Part shown: in pieces, positions 35,463 through 45,955 of the stretch | Numbering within the stretch: the stretch's first letter is position 1 | How the letters are laid out: every line of letters starts with the position of its first letter | From: Gordonia amicalis NBRC 100051 = JCM 11271 | GTDB lineage: Bacteria; Actinomycetota; Actinomycetes; Mycobacteriales; Mycobacteriaceae | Direction: 5' to 3' | NCBI RefSeq assembly: GCF_000332995.1 | Contig: NZ_BANS01000016.1 | Coordinates: 1-64,000 of the forward strand | Length of the DNA stretch: 64,000 bases | The notes under the pieces: generated by a model | Told to the model about the DNA's origin: nothing | Database searches by the model: none | Seen by the model: the letters and a program-made list of their open reading frames with translations, nothing else | Position numbers and translations under genes: made by a program

Positions 35463-36748
35463 AGAAAGCATTTCCCTTCGCCTCGGTAGGTCGGCACGAC
35501 CTCACCCACCACCGCATGACCCGCGTCGTCCCGATCGATGATCGCGACGTGCCGGGCACGCTCGCAGACCTCGCCGGACTTGGTGTGCCGGAACCATACC
35601 CGGTCGCCGATCGCCATCGTGGCGGCGGCCTCACCGCGGAGCGGGGTCTGCACCTCGCCGGCAGCCTCGGTGCTGACGAACTCGAGTCCACTGGGCCACA
35701 CCGGTTTCGGGAGACGATCGGGTGCGGGCGGTCCCGAGGCGATCCAGCCGCCACCGGCGCAGGTGACGATGTCGCGGGCGGGGCGTCGGACGACGTCGAG
35801 TCCGAAGGACAGTGCGGGTGCGGGTCGGAACCGGGCGTAACCGTCGAAGAGATGGCCACCGAAAAGGCCACTGCCCGCCGCGATGTCGGTGACCGATCGA
35901 TCGCCGGCGGTCGCCTCCAGGGATCCGGTGCCGCCGCCGTTGACGAATTCCAGTTCGGCGATCTGCCGCAGCTCGCCGATGATCTTCCCGCGCCGGCGGC
36001 GCAGTTCGGCCATCGACCGGCGCTGCATCGCGCCGACCACCCGGTTGACGACGGCCTTCCCCGGAACCGCATCGGCGACCCCGGCCACCTGCGCCTCGTA
36101 CGACATCACGCCGACCAGGTGGAAACCGTTCCGCGACTCGATGATCCGGGCGAGCTCGACGGCATCGCGACGGGTATGCACCGGTGAACGCCGAACCCCG
36201 ATGTGCACGCGACCACCGAGGAGCCGGTACGACGCGTCGAGGTCGATGGCCACCCGGATCGGCCGGCGCGATGCGGGTGGCGCGACCGCATCGATGATGT
36301 CCAGCTGATCGACCGAGTCGACGAGCAGACTCACCCGGCTCGTCGCCACCTCGTCGGTCACGAAGGCGGCCAACGCTTCCCGGCGGACGCTCGGATAACC
36401 GAGCAGGATGTCCTCGATCGCCGTCGACGTCGCCAGCCAGTGCGCCTCGGCGAGGTCGTAGGCGAGCACACCGTGGAAACCGGTGCGGGTGGCGAGGTCG
36501 GAGATCACCGAACGCACGCGGAGGGACTTGCTGGCGATCCGGATGGGGACACCGGCCGAGCGTCGCAGCAGGTCGGCGGCATTGTGCTCGAGAGCTGCCC
36601 GGTCGAGGGCGAGGACCGGGGCGTCGAGCCCGGCCACGGAGACCGCCTGATCGATTGCCGCCCAGTACTGCTCGGGATCTCGCGCCCACAGATCGCCGAC
36701 CCCGACCGCCGAGGATCTGTCGGCCGAACCGTCAGTCGAAGGTGACAT
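35459..36748 (-). CDS. Amino acid deaminase/aldolase (alanine racemase-like PLP enzyme)
   Basis: A 429-residue fold-type III PLP enzyme related to alanine racemase and D-threonine aldolase. The PLP lysine is in RIASKSLRVR (Lys74); GFHLVGVMSYEAQVAG, FVNGGGTGSLEA and the C-terminal GDRVWFRHTKSGEVCERA (metal-binding His/Cys) follow. These enzymes are usually paired with the lactone oxidase gene, as here. The natural substrate is unknown. Its start overlaps the TetR stop by 17 bases. Confidence 0.85.
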   Translation of the reverse strand: MSPSTDGSADRSSAVGVGDLWARDPEQYWAAIDQAVSVAGLDAPVLALDRAALEHNAADLLRRSAGVPIRIASKSLRVRSVISDLATRTGFHGVLAYDLAEAHWLATSTAIEDILLGYPSVRREALAAFVTDEVATSRVSLLVDSVDQLDIIDAVAPPASRRPIRVAIDLDASYRLLGGRVHIGVRRSPVHTRRDAVELARIIESRNGFHLVGVMSYEAQVAGVADAVPGKAVVNRVVGAMQRRSMAELRRRRGKIIGELRQIAELEFVNGGGTGSLEATAGDRSVTDIAAGSGLFGGHLFDGYARFRPAPALSFGLDVVRRPARDIVTCAGGGWIASGPPAPDRLPKPVWPSGLEFVSTEAAGEVQTPLRGEAAATMAIGDRVWFRHTKSGEVCERARHVAIIDRDDAGHAVVGEVVPTYRGEGKCFL

Positions 36749-37391
36749 AGTTGACGAGCTGGTCGGCGACGGCGGTGATGATCGAGTCGACCACCTTGTC
36801 GTCGCCGGTGCTCAGGTAGATCAGCGTGATCGAGTTGGTCGCGGCGATGATGAACGGGCCGATTTCCTCCGTCGGCCGGGTCCACGTCAGACCGGCGAGT
36901 TCGGCCGTCTCCTGCAGACCGAACGACGCAACCCGGTAGAGCTGCTCGTACATGACCTTGCCGACCTGCTGCAGTTCCGGATGGTTGTGCGCGTAGATAC
37001 CGAGCGCGATCGTCGCCTGCATGCGGCCGGGATCGGCTTTGAGGAGGTCGACGAAGGCATGGAACTGGCGAACGATGTTCGCTTTGAGTGCGTCGACGTC
37101 GGGGTTCGGTCCGAAGTCGGCGGCGGGCATGACCGAATGCAGCATCCGCTCGATGTCGACGGGGACGGCCTGCTCCATCACCGCGCACAGTAGCGCCGTG
37201 CGGCTCTCGAACGCGTAGTGGAAACTCGCGAGAGGCATTCCGGCGTGAGCGCAGATCCGGCGGGTGGTGGCACCCTCGACACCGTGATCGGCGATCGCCC
37301 GGTAGGCCGACTCGATGAGCGCGCTTCGACGCTGTTCGACGGACATCCGTGGCACGACGGTCAACCCCTTGGCCCACATGCGCCTGCGCAT
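36732..37391 (-). CDS. TetR-family transcriptional regulator
   Basis: A repressor of up to 219 residues. The HTH reads SALIESAYRAIADHGVEGATTRRICAHAGMPLASFHYAFESRTALL. The C-terminal ligand domain ends LIYLSTGDDKVVDSIITAVADQLVNYV. The start could be ATG 37391 or the internal ATG 37346 (MSVEQRRSAL). It overlaps the PLP aldolase and likely controls that operon. A TAGGCT on the minus strand at 37420-37415 may be its -10. Confidence 0.82.
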   Translation of the reverse strand: MRRRMWAKGLTVVPRMSVEQRRSALIESAYRAIADHGVEGATTRRICAHAGMPLASFHYAFESRTALLCAVMEQAVPVDIERMLHSVMPAADFGPNPDVDALKANIVRQFHAFVDLLKADPGRMQATIALGIYAHNHPELQQVGKVMYEQLYRVASFGLQETAELAGLTWTRPTEEIGPFIIAATNSITLIYLSTGDDKVVDSIITAVADQLVNYVTFD

Positions 37392-37558
37392 GTGCGATGG
37401 ACAATGTTCGCCGCAGCCTATCAGTGCCGCTGATCGCGTTTGCGCGGTTCACCGCCGAAGATGTGCCGATCCCGGCCCCGGCTCACAATCCGCATCCGGC
37501 CGTGTGAGGTTCGGTTCCGGCGTCGTCGCGCTTCACGTCGTACCCCCGCCGATCGGAT

Positions 37559-37564
37559 TACTGT
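37559..37564 (+). promoter_or_regulatory. Putative -10 box (TACTGT) of the MBL-ctpE operon
   Basis: TACTGT lies 6 nt before GTG 37571. This distance, shared with other genes in the window, argues for that start over the GTG at 37565. Confidence 0.4.
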
Positions 37565-37570
37565 GTGGAC

Positions 37571-38745
37571 GTGACCTCGAACCCCGGAAGAACCGGCTCC
37601 GACGCGACCTCGCGGGTCCTCGGGCGGGTGACATCGGCGGGGGCGATGATGGCCGACGCGGTGGCCGGACGGCTCGCCGCCGGCGGTCTCGGCCCGGCAC
37701 GCGCGCTCGGCGCCACCCGCGAGGAGATCATGCCGCATGTCCGCACGTCACCGAACCTGCGCGACGGGGTCTTCGACAACCCCGAACCGCCCGAGGCGTC
37801 CGTCGCCGCGGACCTCCAGGTGCTCGCCGACATGGCACGCCGCCCGGGACGGCCCCGACGGCCGGTGATGCTCACCGTCCCGACCTTCGACGCTCCCGCG
37901 CACCTCTCGGCCACCTGGCTCGGACATGCGACGGCGATCGTCGACATCGACGGAGCGCGCATCATCACCGACCCCGTGCTCAGCCGCCGGTGTTCCCCGA
38001 GTCAGCTCGTCGGTCCGGCGCGCATGCACGCGGCGCCGCTTCCGGCGCGAGAGTTGCCGCCGATCGACGTGGTGGTCATCAGCCACGACCACTACGACCA
38101 CCTCGACATGGACACCGTCACCACCATCGCCGCCACCCAGCCGGACGCGGTCTTCGTCACGACCATCGGCGTCGCCGCACACCTGATGTCCTGGGGTATC
38201 GCCGAGGGCCGGATCCGGCAGGCTGATTGGTGGGACGAGGTGGTCGTCGCGACGCGCGGCGGTGAGCTGCGGTTCACCTGCGGTCCGGCGCGCCACTTCT
38301 CGGGTCGGCGGCTGGTCCGCAATCTGACGCAGTGGGGGAGCTGGGCGATCGCCGGGCACACCCACCGGGTGTTCTTCTCGGGCGACACCGGGCACACCGA
38401 ACGCTTCGAGGACGTCGGTGCGCGACTCGGTCCCTTCGACCTCACGCTGATCGCCGTCGGCGCCTACGACGTGCTGTGGCCCGACGTCCACGTCGACCCG
38501 GAGGATGCGCTGTCGGTGCACCGGATGGTGTCGCCCGGCGCGGGAGCCGATTCGGTGATGATCCCGATCCACTGGGGGACCTTCAATCTCGCACGCCATC
38601 CGTGGGGCGAGCCGATCGCGCGGTTGCAGGCGGCCTCACACCACGGCGACCCGACTGTGCTCGTACCGCAACCCGGTGGTTCGATCGACATCGAACACCG
38701 CACCGGAACGGGTGTGGCGCACTCGAGTTGGTGGGAGGTTTCGGC

Positions 38746-38749
<4 letters not shown>
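37571..38749 (+). CDS. MBL-fold metallohydrolase (NAPE-PLD-like, Rv0906 type)
   Basis: A 392-residue zinc hydrolase of the metallo-beta-lactamase fold. SHDHYDHLD is the metal-binding HxHxDH motif, with [12 protein letters not shown] before it, [10 protein letters not shown] and FFSGDTGH after it, and a late [10 protein letters not shown]. The pattern is that of the NAPE-phospholipase D/UlaG group; the mycobacterial counterpart by position is Rv0906. The substrate is unknown. Its stop overlaps the ctpE start (GTGA), so the two proteins are made together. Confidence 0.85.
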
Positions 38750-41232
<2,483 letters not shown>

Positions 41233-41250
41233 ACACGCCGTGCAGGCGGC

Positions 41251-41256
41251 TAAACT
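41251..41256 (+). promoter_or_regulatory. Putative -10 box (TAAACT) of the antitoxin-like gene
   Basis: TAAACT would start a transcript near 41263, leaving about 45 nt of leader with an AGGAGA ribosome binding site before the ATG. This is one of the clearer non-leaderless promoters in the window. Confidence 0.5.
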
Positions 41257-41307
41257 CTGCGGCGTATGGCCGGAAGACATTCGGCTCGTCGACACACAGG
41301 AGACGTC

Positions 41308-41568
41308 ATGGATCTCAAGGGACTCGTCAACAAGGCACGCGACACGCTGCGCAAGAACCCGAACCTGATCGAGAAGGGCGGCGACGCCATCGACAAGGCC
41401 ACCAAGAACAAGTACGCCGGCCAGGTCGACAAGGCCCAGGACGCCGTCCGCAAGGCCGTCGGCGCGCCGGAGCAGGGCATCCCGCGTCAGACCCCGCCGT
41501 CCAACCCAGGGGAGCCGTTGCCGGGCCAGCAGAGCCCGCAGCCCCGGAACCCGCAGAACCCGCAGTAG
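41308..41568 (+). CDS. MT0933-like antitoxin family protein (Rv0909 type)
   Basis: An 86-residue basic helical protein: KGLVNKARDTLRKNPNLIEKGGDAIDKATKNKYAGQVDKAQDAVRKAV, then a disordered Pro/Gln/Asn tail (PGEPLPGQQSPQPRNPQNPQ). This is the MT0933_antitox family; in M. tuberculosis Rv0909 is listed as antitoxin of Rv0910. The strong AGGAGA ribosome binding site fixes the ATG at 41308. The expected partner (SRPBCC gene) is present but separated by an antisense DNA glycosylase gene. Confidence 0.85.
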   Translation: MDLKGLVNKARDTLRKNPNLIEKGGDAIDKATKNKYAGQVDKAQDAVRKAVGAPEQGIPRQTPPSNPGEPLPGQQSPQPRNPQNPQ

Positions 41569-41576
41569 GTAGCAGG

Positions 41577-42197
41577 TCACCCGCCGGCGCGCGGGTGGCG
41601 CCGATACCCCGACACGGTCGGGTGACCGTCGAAGAAGAACCGCCACGACAGGTCGGCCGCGCGTCGTACGCCGACGCGCGGGCCGGCGGTCACCGGCAGC
41701 TCCGGGAGCGGTCCGCGGCGACATGTGTCGAGAGTCACAGGCGTGGCCGGATCGGTGAGATCGGTGCCGAGGTCGGCCATCGTGATCCCGAGCGCGCGGC
41801 AGAGGTTTCCCGGCCCGCTCGCGAGCCGATCGTCGGGTACCGGCGTCGAGCGCGCGGCGCCGCGTCGGGCACGTGCCAGTTCGACCCCGTCGACCACCTC
41901 GCCTGCCCGCAGCAGGACCGCCGCCGCCGGGCCCGATCCGCGCACCACGACGTTGGCGCAGTGATGGCCGTGGATGCGGTAGACGTACAGCCGTCCCGGC
42001 GGGCCGTACATGATCTCCGAACGGGCGGTCCGCGTGTAGGCATGCGATGCGGGATCGTCCGGGCCCGCATACGCCTCCACCTCGGTGAGCTGGATCGTCA
42101 CGCCGTGGCCGGTCAGATGAACGCCGAGTAGCCCGCGGGCCTGTTCGGCCACCGGTGCGGGAGGATCGGACGCGCGGACACTAGGCTCTGAGACCAT
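41577..42197 (-). CDS. DNA-3-methyladenine glycosylase (AAG/MPG family)
   Basis: Base-excision repair glycosylase for alkylated purines, 206 residues. QLTEVEAYAGPDDPASHAYTRT holds the catalytic glutamate (Glu41) and the conserved His52, both in register with human AAG Glu125 and His136. Further signatures are GRLYVYRIHGHHCANVV, AAAVLLRAGEVVDG and SGPGNLCRALGI. ATG 42197 overlaps the ATG of the divergent SRPBCC gene (CCATGG); GTG 42152 is an alternative but would trim the first helix. It ends 8 bp from the convergent antitoxin-like gene. Confidence 0.92.
   Translation of the reverse strand: MVSEPSVRASDPPAPVAEQARGLLGVHLTGHGVTIQLTEVEAYAGPDDPASHAYTRTARSEIMYGPPGRLYVYRIHGHHCANVVVRGSGPAAAVLLRAGEVVDGVELARARRGAARSTPVPDDRLASGPGNLCRALGITMADLGTDLTDPATPVTLDTCRRGPLPELPVTAGPRVGVRRAADLSWRFFFDGHPTVSGYRRHPRAGG
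42182..42187 (+). promoter_or_regulatory. Putative -10 box (TAGGCT) of the SRPBCC toxin-like gene
   Basis: TAGGCT ends 8 nt before the ATG, as at echA6. It lies inside the first codons of the divergent glycosylase gene, so the two promoters must overlap. Confidence 0.5.
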
Positions 42198-42633
42198 GGC
42201 GAAGACGAGTGACTCCATCGAGGTTGAACTGTCTCCGGAAGATACCTGGGCCGCCGCGTCGGACCTGGAGCGGTACTCGGAGTGGCTGCTGATCCACGAG
42301 ACCTGGCGCAGCCCGATCCCCGCCGCCGGAGAGCTGCGCACGGGCATCGAGATCGCCTCGATCGTCAGGGTCAAGGGCACGCGGGTGCGCTTCGACTGGG
42401 TCATCGAGAAGTTCGACCCGGTGTCGCACGTACGCCTCAAGGGAAGCGGGAAAGGCGGGGTGAAGGCGAAGCTCGATCTCGGCATCATTCCCACTTCGCG
42501 CGGATCGGAAGTAACCTTCACTGTTGATCTGGGTGGGTTGCCGCTCATCGGGCCCGTGGGGAAGACCGCGGTCCTGGCGGTATCGGGGGATCTGCGAAAG
42601 TCGCTGCAGCAATTCCGAGAGGTGTTCGGCTGA
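42196..42633 (+). CDS. SRPBCC-family protein (Rv0910 toxin type)
   Basis: A 145-residue START/polyketide cyclase-like protein: SIEVELSPEDTWAAASDLERYSEWLLIHETW at the start, FDWVIEKFDP and FTVDLGGLPLIGPVGKTA, ending SLQQFREVFG. By sequence and order it matches Rv0910, described as the toxin of the Rv0909-Rv0910 pair. It has no known nuclease or kinase motif; the fold binds hydrophobic ligands, so toxicity is not obvious from sequence. Confidence 0.85.
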   Translation: MAKTSDSIEVELSPEDTWAAASDLERYSEWLLIHETWRSPIPAAGELRTGIEIASIVRVKGTRVRFDWVIEKFDPVSHVRLKGSGKGGVKAKLDLGIIPTSRGSEVTFTVDLGGLPLIGPVGKTAVLAVSGDLRKSLQQFREVFG

Positions 42634-42746
42634 TCCGCGCGTGACGTCGCGCGGGCCTCATCGGGCACCGCGCCGACGCGGTGACGGGTGACAGCGATGC
42701 GTCAGACGGTGGAGAACACCGCCGTACGAGGGGAACGAGAGTAACT

Positions 42747-44459
42747 ATGGGGCGTCACAGCTCAGATGCCGACCGCGGCGGAAACGACTGGTCCAGGGCT
42801 GCTGCGAGCAGCGGGGGAGCCGCGGGCGGCAACAGCCGGTCCGACGACGATTTCGGCTTCGAGCACCGGGAGGCCGGCAGCGGCCGGCGCGGTGGCTGGC
42901 TCTGGGCGATCGTCGCCCTCGTCGCGGTCGTCGTGCTGGTCACCGGCGTGATCATCTGGCAGGCCGGCTCCGGCGGGTGCGGCGACCGGACCCGGGTGGC
43001 GGTCGCCTCCGACGCCGCGATGACCGGACCCCTCCGCGAGGTGGCACGTCAGGCGTCCGCGGATTCCTGCTACGACTACGACGTCCAGACCGCGGCCGGT
43101 GCCGACGTGCCCGGTCTGCTGACACAGGGCGCCGCCGCCCCCGACCTCTGGGTCGCCGACTCGCAGGTGCAGGCACGTCGTGTCACGACGCAGGTCCGCC
43201 GCGACCTCGACCTGGTGTCGCCGTCGACCGCCTCCACCCCGGCCGTCGTCGCCGGTGAGAACGTCCCCGAACTGCAGACGTGGGTCGACGTCATGAAGCT
43301 GCCCGACCTGAGGACCGGCAGCCCGGTCGACACCAGCACCGGCGACGCCCCGATCATCGGCGCGCTCGGGGCCGTCGACGCCGGCGAACTCCCGGAGGAG
43401 AAGTTCACCGAGGCCATGACGATCCTGGCCATCCAGCAGAACAACGCACGCCTCGCCAACGACAACGAGGGCACCCGACTCAACCTGGCCAACACCTCCG
43501 GTGTGCCGGTGGTGACGACCGAGCAGCAGTACGAGCTCTTCATGCGCACCCATCAGGGGTCGAAGCTGAAGTCCACCATTCCCGCCTCGGGCACCGTCAT
43601 GCTCGACTACCCCCTGGTGAACACCGCGTCCGCGGCTCGCCAGCAGGTGGCCGACGACGCCGGTACCGCACTCGTCGCGGCACTGAACACGGATGCGGGC
43701 CGCAAGGCGCTGACCGAGGCGGGCTACCGCGACGCCGACGGCAACGGGGTCGGCGAGCCGGTCAAGAAACTGCAGCTGCGCGATCCGTCGGCGGTCGACA
43801 AGGCACTGCGCCAGTGGCAGGTGCTCGGTGTACCGATCCGCAGCCTCGTCGTCCAGGACACCTCGGGTTCGATGGAGACGCCCGCCGGCGGCACCACCCG
43901 CGCGGGACTGCTGATCGATGCGTCGAAGACGGGCCTGAAGCTGTTCCCCAACAACACGATGATCGGTGGCTGGGCGTTCAGTGTCGACAAGGGCGGTGAA
44001 GGTCAGGACTGGGTGGAGATGGCACCCATCCGGCGACTCGACGCGCGGTCGGGCAGTGGGACGCACCGTGATGCGCTCGGCAGGGCGGTCGAGGAGGGAC
44101 TGTCGGATCTGGGTGGCGGCACCGGCCTCTACGACACCACGCTCGCCGCGTTCAAGAAGGTGCAGGACACCTATGACCCGAACTACTCCAACAGCGTCAT
44201 CATCATGACCGACGGCCAGAACGAGGATCCGAACAGCATCGGCCTCGACGAACTGCTGGCCGAGCTGAAGCGACTCGAAGATCCGGCGCGACCCGTGCTG
44301 GTCCTGACCATCGGCATCTCCGACGACGCGGACTCCAACGCGCTCAAGCAGATCGCCGAGGCCACCGGCGGCACCACCTACATCGCCGAGAACGCCGCCG
44401 ACATCCGGACCGTCTTCGTCGACGCCATCCAGGCGCGCGTCGCCGCGGCCGGTCGCTGA
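42747..44459 (+). CDS. Membrane-anchored substrate-binding and VWA domain protein
   Basis: A 570-residue protein that begins MGRHSSDADRGG, a typical start of this actinobacterial family. One helix near residues 50-72 (WLWAIVALVAVVVLVTGVIIW) anchors it with the bulk outside. Residues about 80-330 resemble a type II periplasmic solute-binding fold (VAVASDAAMTGPLREVARQA). A von Willebrand A domain follows with a complete MIDAS motif DTSGS (371-375), then NSVIIMTDGQNEDPN. Metal-dependent binding to a protein partner outside the cell is expected; the ligand is unknown. Start chosen at ATG 42747 rather than 42681 because of GAGAG upstream. Confidence 0.85.
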   Translation: MGRHSSDADRGGNDWSRAAASSGGAAGGNSRSDDDFGFEHREAGSGRRGGWLWAIVALVAVVVLVTGVIIWQAGSGGCGDRTRVAVASDAAMTGPLREVARQASADSCYDYDVQTAAGADVPGLLTQGAAAPDLWVADSQVQARRVTTQVRRDLDLVSPSTASTPAVVAGENVPELQTWVDVMKLPDLRTGSPVDTSTGDAPIIGALGAVDAGELPEEKFTEAMTILAIQQNNARLANDNEGTRLNLANTSGVPVVTTEQQYELFMRTHQGSKLKSTIPASGTVMLDYPLVNTASAARQQVADDAGTALVAALNTDAGRKALTEAGYRDADGNGVGEPVKKLQLRDPSAVDKALRQWQVLGVPIRSLVVQDTSGSMETPAGGTTRAGLLIDASKTGLKLFPNNTMIGGWAFSVDKGGEGQDWVEMAPIRRLDARSGSGTHRDALGRAVEEGLSDLGGGTGLYDTTLAAFKKVQDTYDPNYSNSVIIMTDGQNEDPNSIGLDELLAELKRLEDPARPVLVLTIGISDDADSNALKQIAEATGGTTYIAENAADIRTVFVDAIQARVAAAGR

Positions 44460-44519
44460 TCATCCGGAAATCCGCGGTCCAGGGGGACAGTACATCGGGC
44501 GATCAGGAACAATGGGCCG

Positions 44520-45056
44520 GTGAACTCCACTTCGAGCTCTGCCCCGTCCGGCTCTGACCTGTCCGGCTCGACTCCTTCCGGTGCGACGCCCGCGCAGTCG
44601 TCACGCCCGTCGGTGCTCGTGCGCACCGTGGGTGTCGTCGCGGCCGTGGCCGCCGTCGGCCTCGTCGCCGGTGCGTGTTCGTCCGACGACTCCGAGTCCG
44701 GCAGCACGACCGCTCCCGAGACCTCGACGGCGGCCGTCGCCGGCGACGCAACGGGGGACCAGTACAAGAACGGCGAGTACACCGCGGAAGGCGGTTACAT
44801 CTCGCCCGGCGGGCCGCAGAAGGTCGGCGTCACCGTCACGCTGTCGAACGATGTCATCACCGCGGTGTCGGTCGACACGAGCCAGACCAAGGGTCCGTCG
44901 GTGGAGTACCAGGGCAAGTTCGCCGGCGGGATCTCCGATGTCGTGGTCGGCAAGAACATCGACGACATCGACGTCGACAAGGTCTCCGGATCGTCGCTGA
45001 CCTCGGGTGGATTCAACGAGGCGATCGAGAAGATCAAGCAGGAAGCCCTCAGCTGA
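44520..45056 (+). CDS. FMN-binding lipoprotein
   Basis: A 178-residue secreted lipoprotein: signal sequence with lipobox LVAGAC (Cys53) after a long polar head, a short Ser/Thr linker, and an FMN_bind domain (YKNGEYTAEGGYISPGGPQKVGVTVTLSNDVITAVSV). The sequence SGSSLTSGG (156-164) matches the ApbE flavinylation consensus, so FMN is expected on Thr161. It would accept electrons outside the membrane. The ApbE transferase gene follows 11 bp later and the transmembrane reductase after that. Confidence 0.9.
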   Translation: MNSTSSSAPSGSDLSGSTPSGATPAQSSRPSVLVRTVGVVAAVAAVGLVAGACSSDDSESGSTTAPETSTAAVAGDATGDQYKNGEYTAEGGYISPGGPQKVGVTVTLSNDVITAVSVDTSQTKGPSVEYQGKFAGGISDVVVGKNIDDIDVDKVSGSSLTSGGFNEAIEKIKQEALS

Positions 45057-45067
45057 CCGCGACTCGC

Positions 45068-45955
45068 GTGACTCCTTCCGGGGCCGTTCATGATTGGGTG
45101 TTCGACGCGATCGGCACCCGGTGGACGGTCACGACGCCGTCGCCGCTACCCTCCCCGGTCGTCGACGAGGTGCGCGCCGAGATCGACCGGATCGATCGGG
45201 CCTGGTCGAGGTTCCGCGACGACTCGGCGGTCGCCGACATGTCGCGCGCGGCCGGACGCTACCCGATCGAGCAGTCGGATCAGCCGCTCGTCGACTGGTA
45301 CCGCAGGCTGTATCGGCTGACCCGCGGCGCGGTCTCGCCACTGGTCGGACAGACTCTCGCCGACGCCGGCTACGACGCGGACTATTCGTTACGGCCTGCG
45401 GCGCAGGTGTCCGCCGCCCCCGCCTGGGATGAGGTGATCGCCGGGCACGAGGGCGCGCTGGAGTTGCGCGAACCCGTTCTGCTCGATGTCGGCGCGGCGG
45501 GAAAGGGTTTCGCGGCCGACCGGGTCGCGGAGATCGTCACACGGGCCACCGGCGACTTCGTCGTCGACGCCGGCGGTGACATGGTCGTTTCGCCCCGCGC
45601 CCGCCCGCTCCGGGTGGCGCTGGAACATCCGATGGACCCGGCCAAGGCGATCGGTGTGGTCACGCTCGACGGCGGGGCCATCTGCGCGTCGGCCGCCAAC
45701 CGCCGGGTGTGGGCGGACTGGCACCACATCGTCGACCCCCGCAGCGCCTCGCCCGCGTGGGAAGTGCTGGCCACCTGGGTGATCGCGCCGTCGGCGATGG
45801 AGGCCGACGGACTGGCGACCGCGCTGTTCTTCACCCCGGCCGCATTCCTGCGCGGCGACTTCGATCATCACGCCGAGGGCTTCCATCACGTGACCATCCG
45901 ACGCAACGGGAGCGTCGAGCACACCGCCATCCCCGGATTGGAGTTGTTCCTGTGA
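45068..45955 (+). CDS. apbE: FAD:protein FMN transferase (ApbE)
   Basis: Transfers FMN from FAD to a Ser/Thr of partner proteins. The 295-residue enzyme has SRFRDDSAVADMSRAAG, GAAGKGFAADRVAEIV, DAGGDMVV and WHHIVDPRSASPAW, all ApbE signatures including the metal-binding acidic residues. No export signal is visible, so it may act in the cytoplasm or use an unrecognised one, although its likely substrate is the exported FMN lipoprotein. GTG at 45068 is 11 nt after the lipoprotein stop; its own stop overlaps the next gene (GTGA). Confidence 0.9.
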   Translation: MTPSGAVHDWVFDAIGTRWTVTTPSPLPSPVVDEVRAEIDRIDRAWSRFRDDSAVADMSRAAGRYPIEQSDQPLVDWYRRLYRLTRGAVSPLVGQTLADAGYDADYSLRPAAQVSAAPAWDEVIAGHEGALELREPVLLDVGAAGKGFAADRVAEIVTRATGDFVVDAGGDMVVSPRARPLRVALEHPMDPAKAIGVVTLDGGAICASAANRRVWADWHHIVDPRSASPAWEVLATWVIAPSAMEADGLATALFFTPAAFLRGDFDHHAEGFHHVTIRRNGSVEHTAIPGLELFL

